Shown piece after piece: positions 16,561 to 26,000 of a DNA stretch of 64,000 nt. This DNA is from Alicyclobacillus sp. ALC3 (GTDB lineage: Bacteria > Bacillota > Bacilli > Alicyclobacillales > Alicyclobacillaceae). The translations under genes were made by a program, and so were the position numbers. Each line of letters starts with the position of its first letter. The first letter of the stretch is position 1. The notes beneath the pieces are model-generated. The model did not search any database. It worked only from the letters and a program-made list of their open reading frames with translations, and was not told where the DNA came from. The stretch spans positions 2,790,001-2,854,000 of the forward strand of contig NZ_CP066784.1 in the NCBI RefSeq assembly GCF_028751195.1, in the 5' to 3' direction.

Positions 16561-18147
16561 ATGGCGCAAAACGGACAACAGGAGATGTTTGTTCGTAATG
16601 CGACGGGGCTGGTCCGGGAGTTGAGCGCATTTGACGCGTTTAACCTGGTGTTCTCGGCAGTGTTAATCCCTGTTGGCATTTCTCAGACGCTTGGCTTTGC
16701 CCCTGCGGCGTTTCAGGGCAGCAACGTCATGGTCGCGTATGTGCTTGCTGCAATCGTCATGTTTTTCTTTGGTTGGGTGTACCTCAGTTTGACCGTTGCG
16801 ATGCCTCGCTCAGGTGGCGACTATGTGTGGGTGAGCCGCATGCTGCATCCGTCCGTCGGGTTCGTCACGAACGTATCCCTAACGTTTGTGTTCCTCACTT
16901 GGATATCTTTCAACTTTACGACGATGCTTAGTTACTTTGCTCCGGCAGCGTTTTATGTCTGGGGCGCATCCTCATCGACGGTCGCAGCGATTTCCAGCCC
17001 GACCTCGCAGATTATCGTCTCGACCGTTCTGACCATCCTGTTCGCCTTTTTGATGTCGATGGGTACGCGCAGGGTCGCGGTTTACATGCGTGTTCTCTTC
17101 TGGATTGTCTGGATTGGCATGGGCATCTGGATTGTCGGCCTGCTCATCACAGGCCACGGTGCATTCGCGACACACTTCCAGCAGACGACTGGTGTGTCTG
17201 CTACACAAATCATGACCATCGCGCAACAAAATGGCTACCATGCGACGTCCGGAATTAACTGGGGGATGACATTCCTCGCGATGATTTACGCGTTCCAGAC
17301 TCTCACCGGGTTCCAGTGGACGGGTTACTTCGCTGGGGAAATTCGCAACGTCCGCCGCACGGCGACCACCTCAATTCTCGGCGGCCTCGTCGCAGCCGCA
17401 CTGCTCTACATCATCGGCAGTGGTCTTGTCTACAAGGCGGTCGGGTACAACTTTTTCAACGCGCTGACGTACATGGGCTTTCACGATGCGTCCAAGTTAC
17501 CGGCGTCAGTCCAGTACGTGTTGCCGGCGATGACCAAGTATCTCGTGCTGCCAGCCCTGCTCAAGGCGTACGTGGCGTTGTCGTTCCTGCTGGCGATTCT
17601 GTGGTGGACGCCGACGGGCTTCATGCTGGGCACGCGCAACCTGTTTGCGTGGGCGTTTGACCGGATGATGCCACAGTCCCTCGCAGACGTCAGTGAGAGG
17701 TTCCACACGCCGGTCAAGGCGATCTTCACGATTGCGGTCGTGGTCGAGATCATCAACTTCCTCAACGTCTACGCGGGGCTGTCTTCTTTCCTCGTGAATA
17801 TCATTGCCGTCATGTCGCTCGCGTTTATCTTTGTGAGTTTGGCAGCGACAGTATTCCCGTATACGCGCAAGGACCTGTTTGACAGCGCGCCGAGCCTGGT
17901 CCGGTGGAAACTCGCTGGCATTCCGTTTGTGAGCATCGCGGGCGTGATTGGCATCCTGACTTGGGTGTTCGTGCTGGTCGTCGCGTTTAAAGCCAGCCAA
18001 TTCGGCTTGCAGGTGACGACGAAAGCGATGGTCGAGGCGTTTGCTGTGCCTGTGCTGGCGATTATCTACTACGTCATCATGGCAGCGGTGCGTAAGTCGC
18101 AGCACATCGACATGTCCGCGACCTTCCGGGCGTTGCCGCCGGAATAA
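16561..18147 (+). CDS. APC-superfamily permease (amino acid/polyamine/organocation)
   Basis: A 528-residue protein with about twelve helices. The N-terminal LSAFDAFNLVFSAVLIPVG and the AMPRSGGDYVWVSRMLHP loop are typical of the APC superfamily. ATG 16561 is chosen for the GGAG at the right distance; an in-frame GTG lies nine bases upstream. It is the first gene of a same-strand series up to 24.7 kb, so it may import the compound that the kinase, dehydrogenase and BtpA-like protein process. An APC carrier heading a sugar-kinase cluster is unusual and suggests an amino-sugar-like, nucleoside-like or acid substrate. Confidence 0.85.
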   Translation: MAQNGQQEMFVRNATGLVRELSAFDAFNLVFSAVLIPVGISQTLGFAPAAFQGSNVMVAYVLAAIVMFFFGWVYLSLTVAMPRSGGDYVWVSRMLHPSVGFVTNVSLTFVFLTWISFNFTTMLSYFAPAAFYVWGASSSTVAAISSPTSQIIVSTVLTILFAFLMSMGTRRVAVYMRVLFWIVWIGMGIWIVGLLITGHGAFATHFQQTTGVSATQIMTIAQQNGYHATSGINWGMTFLAMIYAFQTLTGFQWTGYFAGEIRNVRRTATTSILGGLVAAALLYIIGSGLVYKAVGYNFFNALTYMGFHDASKLPASVQYVLPAMTKYLVLPALLKAYVALSFLLAILWWTPTGFMLGTRNLFAWAFDRMMPQSLADVSERFHTPVKAIFTIAVVVEIINFLNVYAGLSSFLVNIIAVMSLAFIFVSLAATVFPYTRKDLFDSAPSLVRWKLAGIPFVSIAGVIGILTWVFVLVVAFKASQFGLQVTTKAMVEAFAVPVLAIIYYVIMAAVRKSQHIDMSATFRALPPE

Positions 18148-18192
18148 GTCGAGCCAAACAAGTCGAGTTCAGATTCGAAAGAGGGTGGCGCC

Positions 18193-18939
18193 ATGAAGTC
18201 CAACGAGGAACTACAACGTCATGCGTCAGACATTCTGGCCCGGGCACAGTCGAAGGACTCGAGTCTACGCCTCTTGGGTGGAGTGGCCATCCGACGTCTG
18301 TTTCCAGAACCCGCAGAATTCCCGCCACTGCAGCGGACCTGCAAAGACCTCGACTTTGGGGTTGGGCGCAAAGACGCGAAAGGCCTCGCGGAAATCTTCG
18401 CGAGCTGCGGATTTGAAGCGGATCGACAGTTTAACGCCCTGCACGGAGCGACCCGGCTGATGTTTATGGCCGGGGACCTCCAGGCGGACGTGTTCGTCCG
18501 GGAGTTCGCGCAGTGCCACACGCTAGACCTCGAGCCGCGTCTGCGTCTGATTGACGCGGCTCTGCCGCCAGCGGACCTGCTGCTGATGAAGCTGCAAGTC
18601 GTCGAGACGAACGAAAAGGACTTCCAGGACATGTGCGTGATTCTGCTCGGCGCAGAAATCGGGTCGACGGATGCGCCGCGCGTCATCAACGCAGAGTACA
18701 TCGCTGACCTGACTGCGCAGGACTGGGGTTGGTACACAACCTGTGCGGATACGATGGACAAACTTTCGGCCTACGTCGATGCAAACCTACCCCAGGCGGA
18801 GCAGACGGTCGTCTTGTCCAGGCTGAAGCAGCTGCGGCAGAAGATGGACGATCGGCCGAAGTCGATGAAGTGGAAGATGAGAAACGCCGTGGGGCGGAAG
18901 GTCATTTGGTACCAACTGCCGGAAGAAGCGAGGAGGTGA
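18193..18939 (+). CDS. nucleotidyltransferase-fold protein
   Basis: A 248-residue protein. The motif LRLLGGVAIRR followed by CKDLDFGVGRKD (G-G then D-x-D) and a later LQADVF (third Asp) fits the Pol-beta nucleotidyltransferase fold of the AbiEii/HipA-like or DUF-type minimal enzymes. The C-terminal 80 residues are helical and basic. ATG 18193 follows AAGAGGGTGG. Four bases separate its stop from the metallophosphoesterase start, so the two are translationally linked. The substrate is unknown; adding a nucleotide that the neighbouring phosphoesterase removes is one speculative reading. Confidence 0.6.
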   Translation: MKSNEELQRHASDILARAQSKDSSLRLLGGVAIRRLFPEPAEFPPLQRTCKDLDFGVGRKDAKGLAEIFASCGFEADRQFNALHGATRLMFMAGDLQADVFVREFAQCHTLDLEPRLRLIDAALPPADLLLMKLQVVETNEKDFQDMCVILLGAEIGSTDAPRVINAEYIADLTAQDWGWYTTCADTMDKLSAYVDANLPQAEQTVVLSRLKQLRQKMDDRPKSMKWKMRNAVGRKVIWYQLPEEARR

Positions 18940-18943
18940 CAGC

Positions 18944-19897
18944 TTGAGACGGGATGTAAAGGTGTTCTTCGCGACAGACATTCACGGTTCCGAGCGGTGT
19001 TACCGCAAGTTCCTGAACGCCGGAAAGGTGTACGGCGTCGACGTGTTGGTACTGGGCGGCGATGTGACAGGGAAGGCGTTGGTGCCAATCACCAAGCTGT
19101 CAGATGGAACGTACCGTGGACGTGTGGAAGGCAAGGAACAGACCATTTACGAAGACGGGATTGCCGACGTGATTGCGACCATCCGCAACGCCGGGTTGTA
19201 CCCGTTTATTGCGACACCTGACGAAATTGACCACCTGTCACAGAACAAGGACGCCCTGCGTGAAAAGTTTGAAGTCGTCGTGCGCAAGAGCCTTGTCGAC
19301 TGGGTTGAGCTCGCTCACGACCGGGCCAAGCCAAACGGCATTGACGTGTACATCCAGCCGGGCAACGACGACGAGCCGGCGGTGCTCGACGGCATGTCGA
19401 GCGACTTCGTGGTGAACCCGGAAGGGAAAGTGTTGTACCTCAAAGACACCGTCCCGATGATGTCGTACGGCTACAGCAACCACACGCCGTGGGACAGTCC
19501 GCGTGAGCTCGATGAAGCGGACTTGGAGGCGGCGTATGAGCGGATGGCTGCGCAAATCAGCGACATGAGCTGCGCGGTCTTCAACCTTCACGTCCCGCCC
19601 AAAGACGCGACGATTGACCGCTGCCCGATGCTCGATGACGACCTGAAGCCAATCGTCCGGGCTGGAGAAATTCAGACCTTTGGCGCAGGGAGTACTGCTG
19701 TGCGCGGCGTCATTCAGAAGTACCAGCCAATCGTCAGCCTACACGGGCACATCCACGAATCGGGCGGCATGGCGAAAATCGGCCGCACTGTCTCCATCAA
19801 TCCAGGCAGCGAGTACAGCGATGGAATTCTCCGTGGGGCGCTGGTAACGGTCGACGCCAAGAAGAAGAAGGTTCACTACCAACTGACATCAGGTTGA
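18944..19897 (+). CDS. calcineurin-like metallophosphoesterase
   Basis: A 317-residue protein with the full metal-binding set: D12-x-H14 (ATDIHGS), GGD at 38-40, PGNDDEP (GND), FNLHVPP and LHGHIHES. TTG 18944 is strongly supported by AGGAGGTGA five nt before it. The enzyme should hydrolyse a phosphomonoester or diester with two metal ions in the cytoplasm. It is tightly coupled to the upstream nucleotidyltransferase-fold gene and its end lies 26 bp before the SDR start. Confidence 0.85.
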   Translation: MRRDVKVFFATDIHGSERCYRKFLNAGKVYGVDVLVLGGDVTGKALVPITKLSDGTYRGRVEGKEQTIYEDGIADVIATIRNAGLYPFIATPDEIDHLSQNKDALREKFEVVVRKSLVDWVELAHDRAKPNGIDVYIQPGNDDEPAVLDGMSSDFVVNPEGKVLYLKDTVPMMSYGYSNHTPWDSPRELDEADLEAAYERMAAQISDMSCAVFNLHVPPKDATIDRCPMLDDDLKPIVRAGEIQTFGAGSTAVRGVIQKYQPIVSLHGHIHESGGMAKIGRTVSINPGSEYSDGILRGALVTVDAKKKKVHYQLTSG

Positions 19898-19923
19898 CCC
19901 ACGATATAGATGAGGTGACAGAC

Positions 19924-20703
19924 ATGGGATTGTTGGATGGGAAGATCGCGGTTGTGACTGGTGCCGCATCAGGCATTGGCCGCAGTATCGCCACTCACTA
20001 CGCCGGGGAAGGCGCGACTGTCGTGGTTGCAGATTTGAATGTGGAAGCGGCAGAGGGCGTGGCTGCACAGCTCCGTCAAACGGCGCCGGAGAGCATGGCG
20101 GTTCAGGTGAACGTCACGTCCAAGGTGAGCTGCCAGGCGCTGTACGAGACAGTCTATCAGCGCTACGGCAGAATCGACATCGTCGGCAACAACGCAGGGG
20201 TTTCGACGATGAACCGGATCGTCGACCTGACCGAAGAAGAGTGGGACTTCAACATGAACGTCAACGCCAAGGGTGTGTTCCTGTGCACGCAGGCGGCGCT
20301 GCCCTACCTGATTGAGCAGGGCGGAGGCCGAATCATCAACACGGCGTCGATGGCAGGCAAGCGCGGCACGCCACTCTTGGCGCACTACGCGGCCTCGAAG
20401 TGGGCTGTGATTGGGTTCACCAAGAGCACCGCGCTCGAAGTTGCAGAGCACGGCATCACCGTCAACTGCGTTTGCCCGGGGTTTGTAAAGACGAGTATGC
20501 AGGACCGGGAAATCGTCTGGGAAGGCCAACTCCGCGGTATGGACCCGGCTGATGTGTACGACGAGTACATCCGGCTGACGCCGATGAAGCGGATCCAGAC
20601 GCCGGATGACGTCGCGAGAATTTACGTGTTCCTCGCGTCACACCTGGCAGACTTCGTCACTGGCGAAGCGGTGGATGTGACGGGCGGAGCAGACCTGGTC
20701 TGA
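19924..20703 (+). CDS. short-chain dehydrogenase/reductase (SDR, classical)
   Basis: A 259-residue classical SDR. The cofactor loop is TGAASGIG (residues 12-19), NNAG follows near 88, and the catalytic Ser is in NTASMAG with Tyr-x3-Lys in YAASK. D45 or so after strand 2 (VADLN) suggests NAD(H) preference. ATG 19924 has GAGGTGACAG upstream. The gene probably oxidises an alcohol carbon of the sugar or polyol handled by this cluster. Confidence 0.9.
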   Translation: MGLLDGKIAVVTGAASGIGRSIATHYAGEGATVVVADLNVEAAEGVAAQLRQTAPESMAVQVNVTSKVSCQALYETVYQRYGRIDIVGNNAGVSTMNRIVDLTEEEWDFNMNVNAKGVFLCTQAALPYLIEQGGGRIINTASMAGKRGTPLLAHYAASKWAVIGFTKSTALEVAEHGITVNCVCPGFVKTSMQDREIVWEGQLRGMDPADVYDEYIRLTPMKRIQTPDDVARIYVFLASHLADFVTGEAVDVTGGADLV

Positions 20704-20715
20704 TGAAGGGGTGGC

Positions 20716-21459
20716 GTGATGGGCATCGTCCGAGCGGCGGGGCGGGAGATGCAGTGCGAGGTTCTCTGCCTCGACAAAGACGGACTGATGTTCGAGCGGG
20801 GCGTGTTCTGGCGCACACTGTGGCGCGCGCGGGAAAGGGCGCTGTCCGACATGGCAAGTGAGGTGGCGCTGCAGGAACTACGGTCTCTACTCGGTGTGAG
20901 TTCAGAGATTGAGGCGGACGCAAACGGCCCGTTTGCCCTGATGTCACCGGGCGAAGAAGCTGTGGTTGTCGCCGCGCTCCTGTACCGGGATAGTGGACTT
21001 CCGTGGGACACAGCGCTCGAAACGGCGAAACAGCGCCTCAAGCAGTCGGACGATGACCTCGACCTCCGACAAGCGCTGGTCCCACGTCCGGGGTTCCCGG
21101 ACATCCTGCACCGGGCGAAGGCAGCTGGCATGAAGGTCGCAGTCGTGACGGCAGACGACGAGTCCCGCGCGCGCGAGTCACTGGCATTGTTTGGAGTGCG
21201 AGATTTGGTAGACTTGGTCTGTACACCCGCCCAAGTCAAGAATAGTAAACCGTACCCTGACATGCTGAGGTACGTAGAAAGGGAGCTCGGCGTTCATGCT
21301 GCCAAGCTCGTCATGGTGGGCGATTCCCTGGTCGACGTGCAAATGGCCGCGGCGGCGGGGGCGAGTGGGATTGGAGTACCGTATCCGGAAAATCTCAGCC
21401 GATTTGACAGCCACCTGACTGTCGACACGCTGGATGACATTGAACTAGTCAGAGGCTGA
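20716..21459 (+). CDS. HAD-superfamily hydrolase (phosphatase-like)
   Basis: A 247-residue HAD protein. Motif I is CLDKDGLM (nucleophile D20, D22), motif II VVTADD, motif III Lys in SKPYPD, and motif IV MVGDSLVDVQMA. A helical cap sits between motifs I and II. Start is GTG 20716 or ATG 20719, with AAGGGGTGG upstream. It is 12 bp from the SDR stop. It likely removes phosphate from a sugar-phosphate intermediate or by-product of the cluster's pathway. Confidence 0.87.
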   Translation: MMGIVRAAGREMQCEVLCLDKDGLMFERGVFWRTLWRARERALSDMASEVALQELRSLLGVSSEIEADANGPFALMSPGEEAVVVAALLYRDSGLPWDTALETAKQRLKQSDDDLDLRQALVPRPGFPDILHRAKAAGMKVAVVTADDESRARESLALFGVRDLVDLVCTPAQVKNSKPYPDMLRYVERELGVHAAKLVMVGDSLVDVQMAAAAGASGIGVPYPENLSRFDSHLTVDTLDDIELVRG

Positions 21460-21495
21460 TCAGTACTAGTCAGTACAAGGTATGGGGGCGCACGT

Positions 21496-22263
21496 ATGGT
21501 CTTGTCGATTCGTCAACGCAAAATTCTAGATATCGTAGAGGAAAACCAACAAGCGACAGTTGATGACCTCTGCGCGGCACTTTCGGTGTCTGAAGCTACG
21601 GTTCGGCGGGACCTCGCCACGCTGGAGGCGAACGGGCTGGTCAACCGGACACGGGGTGGCGCACTGCCCGCGAGCAGTGTCGGCTATTCGCCGTTTGTCA
21701 GCGAACGGGCTCAGTACAACCTCCGCGAGAAACAGGAAATTGCTCGCGCGGCTGTGGAGATGATTGACGAAGGTGACGTCATTGCGATTGATGTCGGCAC
21801 GACGTGCTTGGAACTCGCCAAGTTGCTTGGGCGTTTTCAGCGGCTGACGGTGTTTACGAACAGTATGCTGACAGCGCAGGCCTTGGGCAACTCTAACTTC
21901 ACCTTGCACCTCATTGGCGGTCGGTTTCAGCGAGACGAGATGTCGATGGTCGGAAACATCGCTCGCGATACAATCCTGAGGTTCAACTTCGACAAGTTTT
22001 TTCTGGCGGCTTCCGGGTTTGATCCCGAAACCGGCCCCACCGACTTTAACCTCGACGACGTCGAGGTTAAGCAGTGTTACATCCAACGCGCGCGGCAGAC
22101 GATTGCGCTCGTTGACCACATGAAATTCGGGCAGGTGTCTCTTGCCTCAATCTGTTCGACCGAAGACTTGTCTTACGTCGTAACGGACTCGGGCACACCC
22201 GAGGAAGACGTGGAGAGCATCCGGGCAAAAGGAACCAAGGTCATCCTCGGGTCACCGGAGTAG
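21496..22263 (+). CDS. DeoR-family transcriptional repressor
   Basis: A 255-residue protein. The N-terminal DeoR helix-turn-helix runs through VDDLCAALSVSEATVRRDL near 20-40, followed by GLVNRTRGGA. The C-terminal sensor domain (residues 75-235) has the phosphosugar-isomerase-like pattern DVGTTCLELAKLL. Members sense a phosphorylated sugar. In this position it should control the permease-kinase cluster, with the kinase product as inducer. Confidence 0.93.
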   Translation: MVLSIRQRKILDIVEENQQATVDDLCAALSVSEATVRRDLATLEANGLVNRTRGGALPASSVGYSPFVSERAQYNLREKQEIARAAVEMIDEGDVIAIDVGTTCLELAKLLGRFQRLTVFTNSMLTAQALGNSNFTLHLIGGRFQRDEMSMVGNIARDTILRFNFDKFFLAASGFDPETGPTDFNLDDVEVKQCYIQRARQTIALVDHMKFGQVSLASICSTEDLSYVVTDSGTPEEDVESIRAKGTKVILGSPE

Positions 22264-22267
22264 CGGT

Positions 22268-23902
22268 ATGATGGACAATCTCAGAGCCTTGGTCATTCCA
22301 TCCATAGCGAGTTGGTGCAGAGTGAAAGAATACGTGATTGGAATTGACATCGGGACCACTGCAATTAAGCTAATCGCGCTCGACGAAACGCACCGGGTCG
22401 TCTACGAGCAGAGCCGTTCGCACCCGCTTTACACGGACCATGTGAACTGGGCAGAAGAGGACGCAGAGCTCTGGTGGCATCACACGCGTGACTTGCTCCA
22501 AGGGGCAACTGAGGCCCTGCGCGAATTGCCTGGAGAGAACCCGCGAATTCGGGCGATTGGGGTGAGCGGCATGGTGCCGGCCATCGTTCTCCTAGACGAG
22601 AATGGAAGGCCGCTTCGCCGCAGCATTCAACAGAACGACGCCCGGTGTACGGAACAAATCAGTGAGTTGCAGGTGGCTTTGGAGCAAGACACCTTGTATG
22701 AACGAACCGGTGGATATACGAACCAGCAGCATGTGCTGCCAAGGCTACTGTGGGTGAAGAAACACGAGCCTGAGGTGTGGAAGCAAGTTCGCACAGTTGT
22801 AGGTTCATACGACTGGATTGTCCACTGCCTGACGGGAGAGTGGTCGCTCGAAGAGAACTGGGCGGCCGAGAGCGGACTGTTTGACATCCGCAAGCGCGAG
22901 TTCATCCCGGAATACCTCGTCCCATTCGGTGTGTCGCAGGACTGGTTCCCACAGGTCAGGCAACCGCTGGACATCGTGGGAACTGTGCAACCGAGCGTCG
23001 CGGAGGAACTGGGCCTGGACTTGGGAGCTGGTGTTGCGCCGGGGGCTGGATTCGGACTTGGCGAAGGGGTCAGCGTGATCGCTGGGACAGCGGACCACAT
23101 TGCGTCCGCCCTGTCGGCTGGCGTAGTGGAAGAAGGCGATTTGCTGATCAAATTTGGCGGCGCCGGTGACATCCTCTTTTGCTCGGATGAACTGGTCACG
23201 CACGACAAGCTGTTTTTCGACTACCACGACATCCCTGGCAAGTACCTGCTGAACGGCTGCATGGCGTCGAGCGGGTCGTTGGTGCGCTGGTTCGTCGAAC
23301 AGTTTGTCCCGTTTGATCCGCAGTCGGGTGATGGGAACGTGTTTCACGCCCTTGATGACCAGGCCGAGGGAATCGGGCCGGGGTCAGACGGGCTGGTCAT
23401 CCTTCCGTATCTGCTCGGAGAGAAGACGCCCATTTTCGACCCGAAGGCTCGCGGCGTGTTTTTCGGATTGTCGCTGCACCACACGCCAGCGCATGTCTTT
23501 CGCGCGATTCTAGAGTCGGTCATCTACGGATTCCGGCACCACATCGATGTGTTGGCGCAACGCGATCTGCATCCGAAGCGAGTGTTTGCCACCAACGGCG
23601 GCGCCAAGAGCCGGCTGTGGCTGCAAATTGCCAGTGACATCCTGGGGTTGCCACTGACATCCTTCCGCAACCACCCTGGGTCGTCTCTGGGGGCGGCGTT
23701 CCTCGCCGGCAAGGCGGTCGGCATGTACCGCGACTGGAGTGAGGTGCTCGACTGCCTGTCCGAGCAGCAACACTTTGCGCCCAATGCGGACGCACATGCG
23801 ACCTACAACGTGACATACGGTGTCTATCGACGCTTGTACGAGGTCTTGAAAGATGACTTTCACGAGGTCAGCGACTACTTTCAACAACTACCCACGAGGT
23901 GA
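22268..23902 (+). CDS. FGGY-family carbohydrate kinase
   Basis: A 544-residue FGGY kinase. The phosphate-1 loop is IGIDIGTTAIK, the catalytic base lies in QQNDARC, and the C-terminal signature GGAKSRLWLQIASDILGLP is intact. ATG 22268 adds an 18-residue leader; GTG 22322 would give the compact N-terminus VKEYVIGIDIGTT and may be the true start. The fold is shared by gluconokinase, xylulokinase, L-ribulokinase and erythritol or AI-2 kinases. The substrate cannot be read from sequence alone. It is separate from the second FGGY kinase of the window, which belongs to the xylose operon. Confidence 0.88.
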   Translation: MMDNLRALVIPSIASWCRVKEYVIGIDIGTTAIKLIALDETHRVVYEQSRSHPLYTDHVNWAEEDAELWWHHTRDLLQGATEALRELPGENPRIRAIGVSGMVPAIVLLDENGRPLRRSIQQNDARCTEQISELQVALEQDTLYERTGGYTNQQHVLPRLLWVKKHEPEVWKQVRTVVGSYDWIVHCLTGEWSLEENWAAESGLFDIRKREFIPEYLVPFGVSQDWFPQVRQPLDIVGTVQPSVAEELGLDLGAGVAPGAGFGLGEGVSVIAGTADHIASALSAGVVEEGDLLIKFGGAGDILFCSDELVTHDKLFFDYHDIPGKYLLNGCMASSGSLVRWFVEQFVPFDPQSGDGNVFHALDDQAEGIGPGSDGLVILPYLLGEKTPIFDPKARGVFFGLSLHHTPAHVFRAILESVIYGFRHHIDVLAQRDLHPKRVFATNGGAKSRLWLQIASDILGLPLTSFRNHPGSSLGAAFLAGKAVGMYRDWSEVLDCLSEQQHFAPNADAHATYNVTYGVYRRLYEVLKDDFHEVSDYFQQLPTR

Positions 23903-23908
23903 TGCGCC

Positions 23909-24718
23909 GTGACATGGCTGAAAGAGGTTATCGGAACAGAAAAGGCAATTATCGCTATGTGTCACTTTCTGCCGCTGCCGGGCGATCCTCTCTATGACAG
24001 AACGAAGGGCATGGAGTATGTCGTCGACATGGCGCGCAAGGACTTAATCGCGTTGCAGGATGGCGGCGTGGACGCTGTCATGTTCTCGAACGAGTTTAGC
24101 CTGCCATACTTGACCGACGTGAAGACGGAGACGGTAGCGGCAATGGCCCGCATTATCGGGGAGTTGATCCCGGCCATCACCGTCCCGTTTGGCGTGAACG
24201 TGCTATGGGATGCGAAGAAGTCCCTCGACTTGGCGGCGGCTACGGGCGCACGGTTTGTCCGTGAGATCTTCACCGGTGCGTACGCCAGCGACTTTGGTGT
24301 GTGGAATACCAACGTCGGCGAAACGGTGCGCCACCAACACAGGTTGGGCGCGAGCGACGTGAAACTGCTATTCAACATCGTGCCGGAGGCTGCGAAGTAC
24401 CTGGCCGATCGCGATGTCGAAAGCATCGCAAGGTCTACCGTCTTTAACAACTGTCCGGACGCGCTGTGTGTTTCGGGACTGACGGCAGGGGTGGAGACTG
24501 ATGCGCAGACCTTGCTGAAGGTGAAGCGGGCGGTGCCAGACACGGTCGTCCTTGCGAACACAGGCGTGCGCCTGGAAAACTTGGCCGAGCAACTCTCGGT
24601 CGCCGACGGCGCCGTGGTAGGCACCACGTTTAAGCGCGACGCCGTGTTCGAGAACCACGTGGACGTCGAGCGCGTCAAGCGGTTCATGGACGGGGTCAGG
24701 GGATTTCGCGGGGAGTAG
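23909..24718 (+). CDS. BtpA/SgcQ-family TIM-barrel protein
   Basis: A 269-residue protein of the BtpA/SgcQ family. Recognisable pieces are IIAMCHFLPLPGDP near the N-terminus, GVDAVMFSNEFS, VPFGVNVLWD, FTGAYASDFGVWN, LCVSGLTAG and GAVVGTTFKRD at the C-terminal phosphate-binding region. The last pattern is typical of phosphate-gripping TIM barrels. GTG 23909 starts 6 bp after the kinase stop, so coupling is likely. SgcQ is part of an E. coli sugar-phosphate cluster, but the reaction is not established for the family. Confidence 0.85.
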   Translation: MTWLKEVIGTEKAIIAMCHFLPLPGDPLYDRTKGMEYVVDMARKDLIALQDGGVDAVMFSNEFSLPYLTDVKTETVAAMARIIGELIPAITVPFGVNVLWDAKKSLDLAAATGARFVREIFTGAYASDFGVWNTNVGETVRHQHRLGASDVKLLFNIVPEAAKYLADRDVESIARSTVFNNCPDALCVSGLTAGVETDAQTLLKVKRAVPDTVVLANTGVRLENLAEQLSVADGAVVGTTFKRDAVFENHVDVERVKRFMDGVRGFRGE

Positions 24719-25221
24719 GGCATTGAGTTTTCCGGCAAGCGGCGTTGTGTAAGTCGATTGGATGCGGTGTGGTGGGGACGGCTGAGGCGAACATGCGGGG
24801 CCCGATGCGCGATGCGCGATGCCTGATGGGCGGGGACCGATGCCTATAACAGCACACAGCCGCTAATGGGCTTGCATGACGGCTATCACGTCACATTTAG
24901 GCGGCCGTCAGCAGCTTATCGGAGATTTTGAGACCAAAATTTGATGATCACGGCCGTGTAAGCGGCCGTGAACCGCTTATTGGGATGCATAAGGCTACAA
25001 ATACGCCAGATAGGCAGTTCTGTGCGGTTATCTGTGTGCCCGCATCGCATCGCATCGCATCGCAACGCAACGCAACGCAACGCAACGCAACGCAGGTAGA
25101 CGCTGCCGTCCCCGTACGCCCCGCCGTTGGAAATGCCGCGCCTCGCGCCGGACAGTGCTACAATGGGAGGACCAACAGGAAAACTCGACCAAACGTGTGG
25201 ACAAGCTGGGGGTGACGGCTC
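24719..25221. repeat. repeat-filled gap: palindromic repeat copy and CGCAT/CGCAA microsatellite
   Basis: It contains a stretch (24935-25035) of the type GATCACGGCCGTG...AAGCGG...CCGCTTATT that recurs in diverged form at 36635-36735. It is followed by CGCAT x4 and CGCAA x6 at 25041-25090. No gene is supported before the RQC-type gene. Confidence 0.6.
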
Positions 25222-25857
25222 ATGAGCAACCACCCGACGGGCGAATCGCGACAACGTGGGCAGAGTTCGGGCGGCGCAGGTAGGCGCGTGCAGCAAGGCG
25301 GGAACAAACTCGGTAAACCATCCGACGAGGAAATCATGCGGATTCTCCGTGGTGCGGATTCCGTGATCGGCACAGCGGGGCGAACGATGCTCGCGAAAAT
25401 CCTCAAGGGCTCGAAGGACAAGAAGGTTCTGCAGTTTTCACAGGACATGGAGCTGCGGCAAAATCCGGCGTACGGCAGTTTGTCGCACTACACTCTCGTC
25501 GAGATCACCGAAAAGATTGACTGGATGATTCGGCACGACTACTTGGCGCTGGAGTATAACTGGAAGCTCCCGGTAATTGTCTTCACGGAGATGGGCTGGG
25601 AGGTTGAGCGCGAAGAGCGGGCAAACGAGTTTCTGCGCGAGTGGGACGCGTGGATTGAGAACGGGACGCCCGTGGTCAGCATGGAGTACCTCAAGGGGCG
25701 TAATCGCGGCATGATCACGCTGTTTCTACAAAAGGTCATGGCGACGAACGATGCCAAGTACCTGCCCCTGCTGCGCCAGTGGGAGCCGGTCGACTTCCAG
25801 AAGGTCCGCGCGATGATTCGCGAGGTGATAGCGCACCTGGAGAAGTCCGGGAGGTAG
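25222..25857 (+). CDS. RQC-type winged-helix DNA-binding protein (RQC-minor-like)
   Basis: A 211-residue protein. After a Gly/Gln-rich basic N-terminus (residues 1-35), EEIMRILRGADSVIGTAGRTMLAKILKGSKDKKV matches the RQC winged helix found C-terminal to RecQ helicases, continuing with LTEITEKIDW-like LVEITEKIDWMIRHDYL. A separate helical domain follows. Stand-alone RQC modules bind branched or duplex-end DNA. It lies immediately before the five-copy hairpin-repeat array and ~1.6 kb from a SNF2 helicase gene on the other strand. Confidence 0.65.
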   Translation: MSNHPTGESRQRGQSSGGAGRRVQQGGNKLGKPSDEEIMRILRGADSVIGTAGRTMLAKILKGSKDKKVLQFSQDMELRQNPAYGSLSHYTLVEITEKIDWMIRHDYLALEYNWKLPVIVFTEMGWEVEREERANEFLREWDAWIENGTPVVSMEYLKGRNRGMITLFLQKVMATNDAKYLPLLRQWEPVDFQKVRAMIREVIAHLEKSGR

Positions 25858-26000
25858 GGGTAGGGCGGCTGGCCCGCCGGCTGGCGGGCTGTGGCGCCGG
25901 GGTGGGCCGACAGGGTAGACCGCTGAGCCGCCGGGGTGGCACCGGAGGCCCCCGGCTCCCACCCGCATCCGAGGGGCGCCCGGCTGGACCGCCAGAGTGG

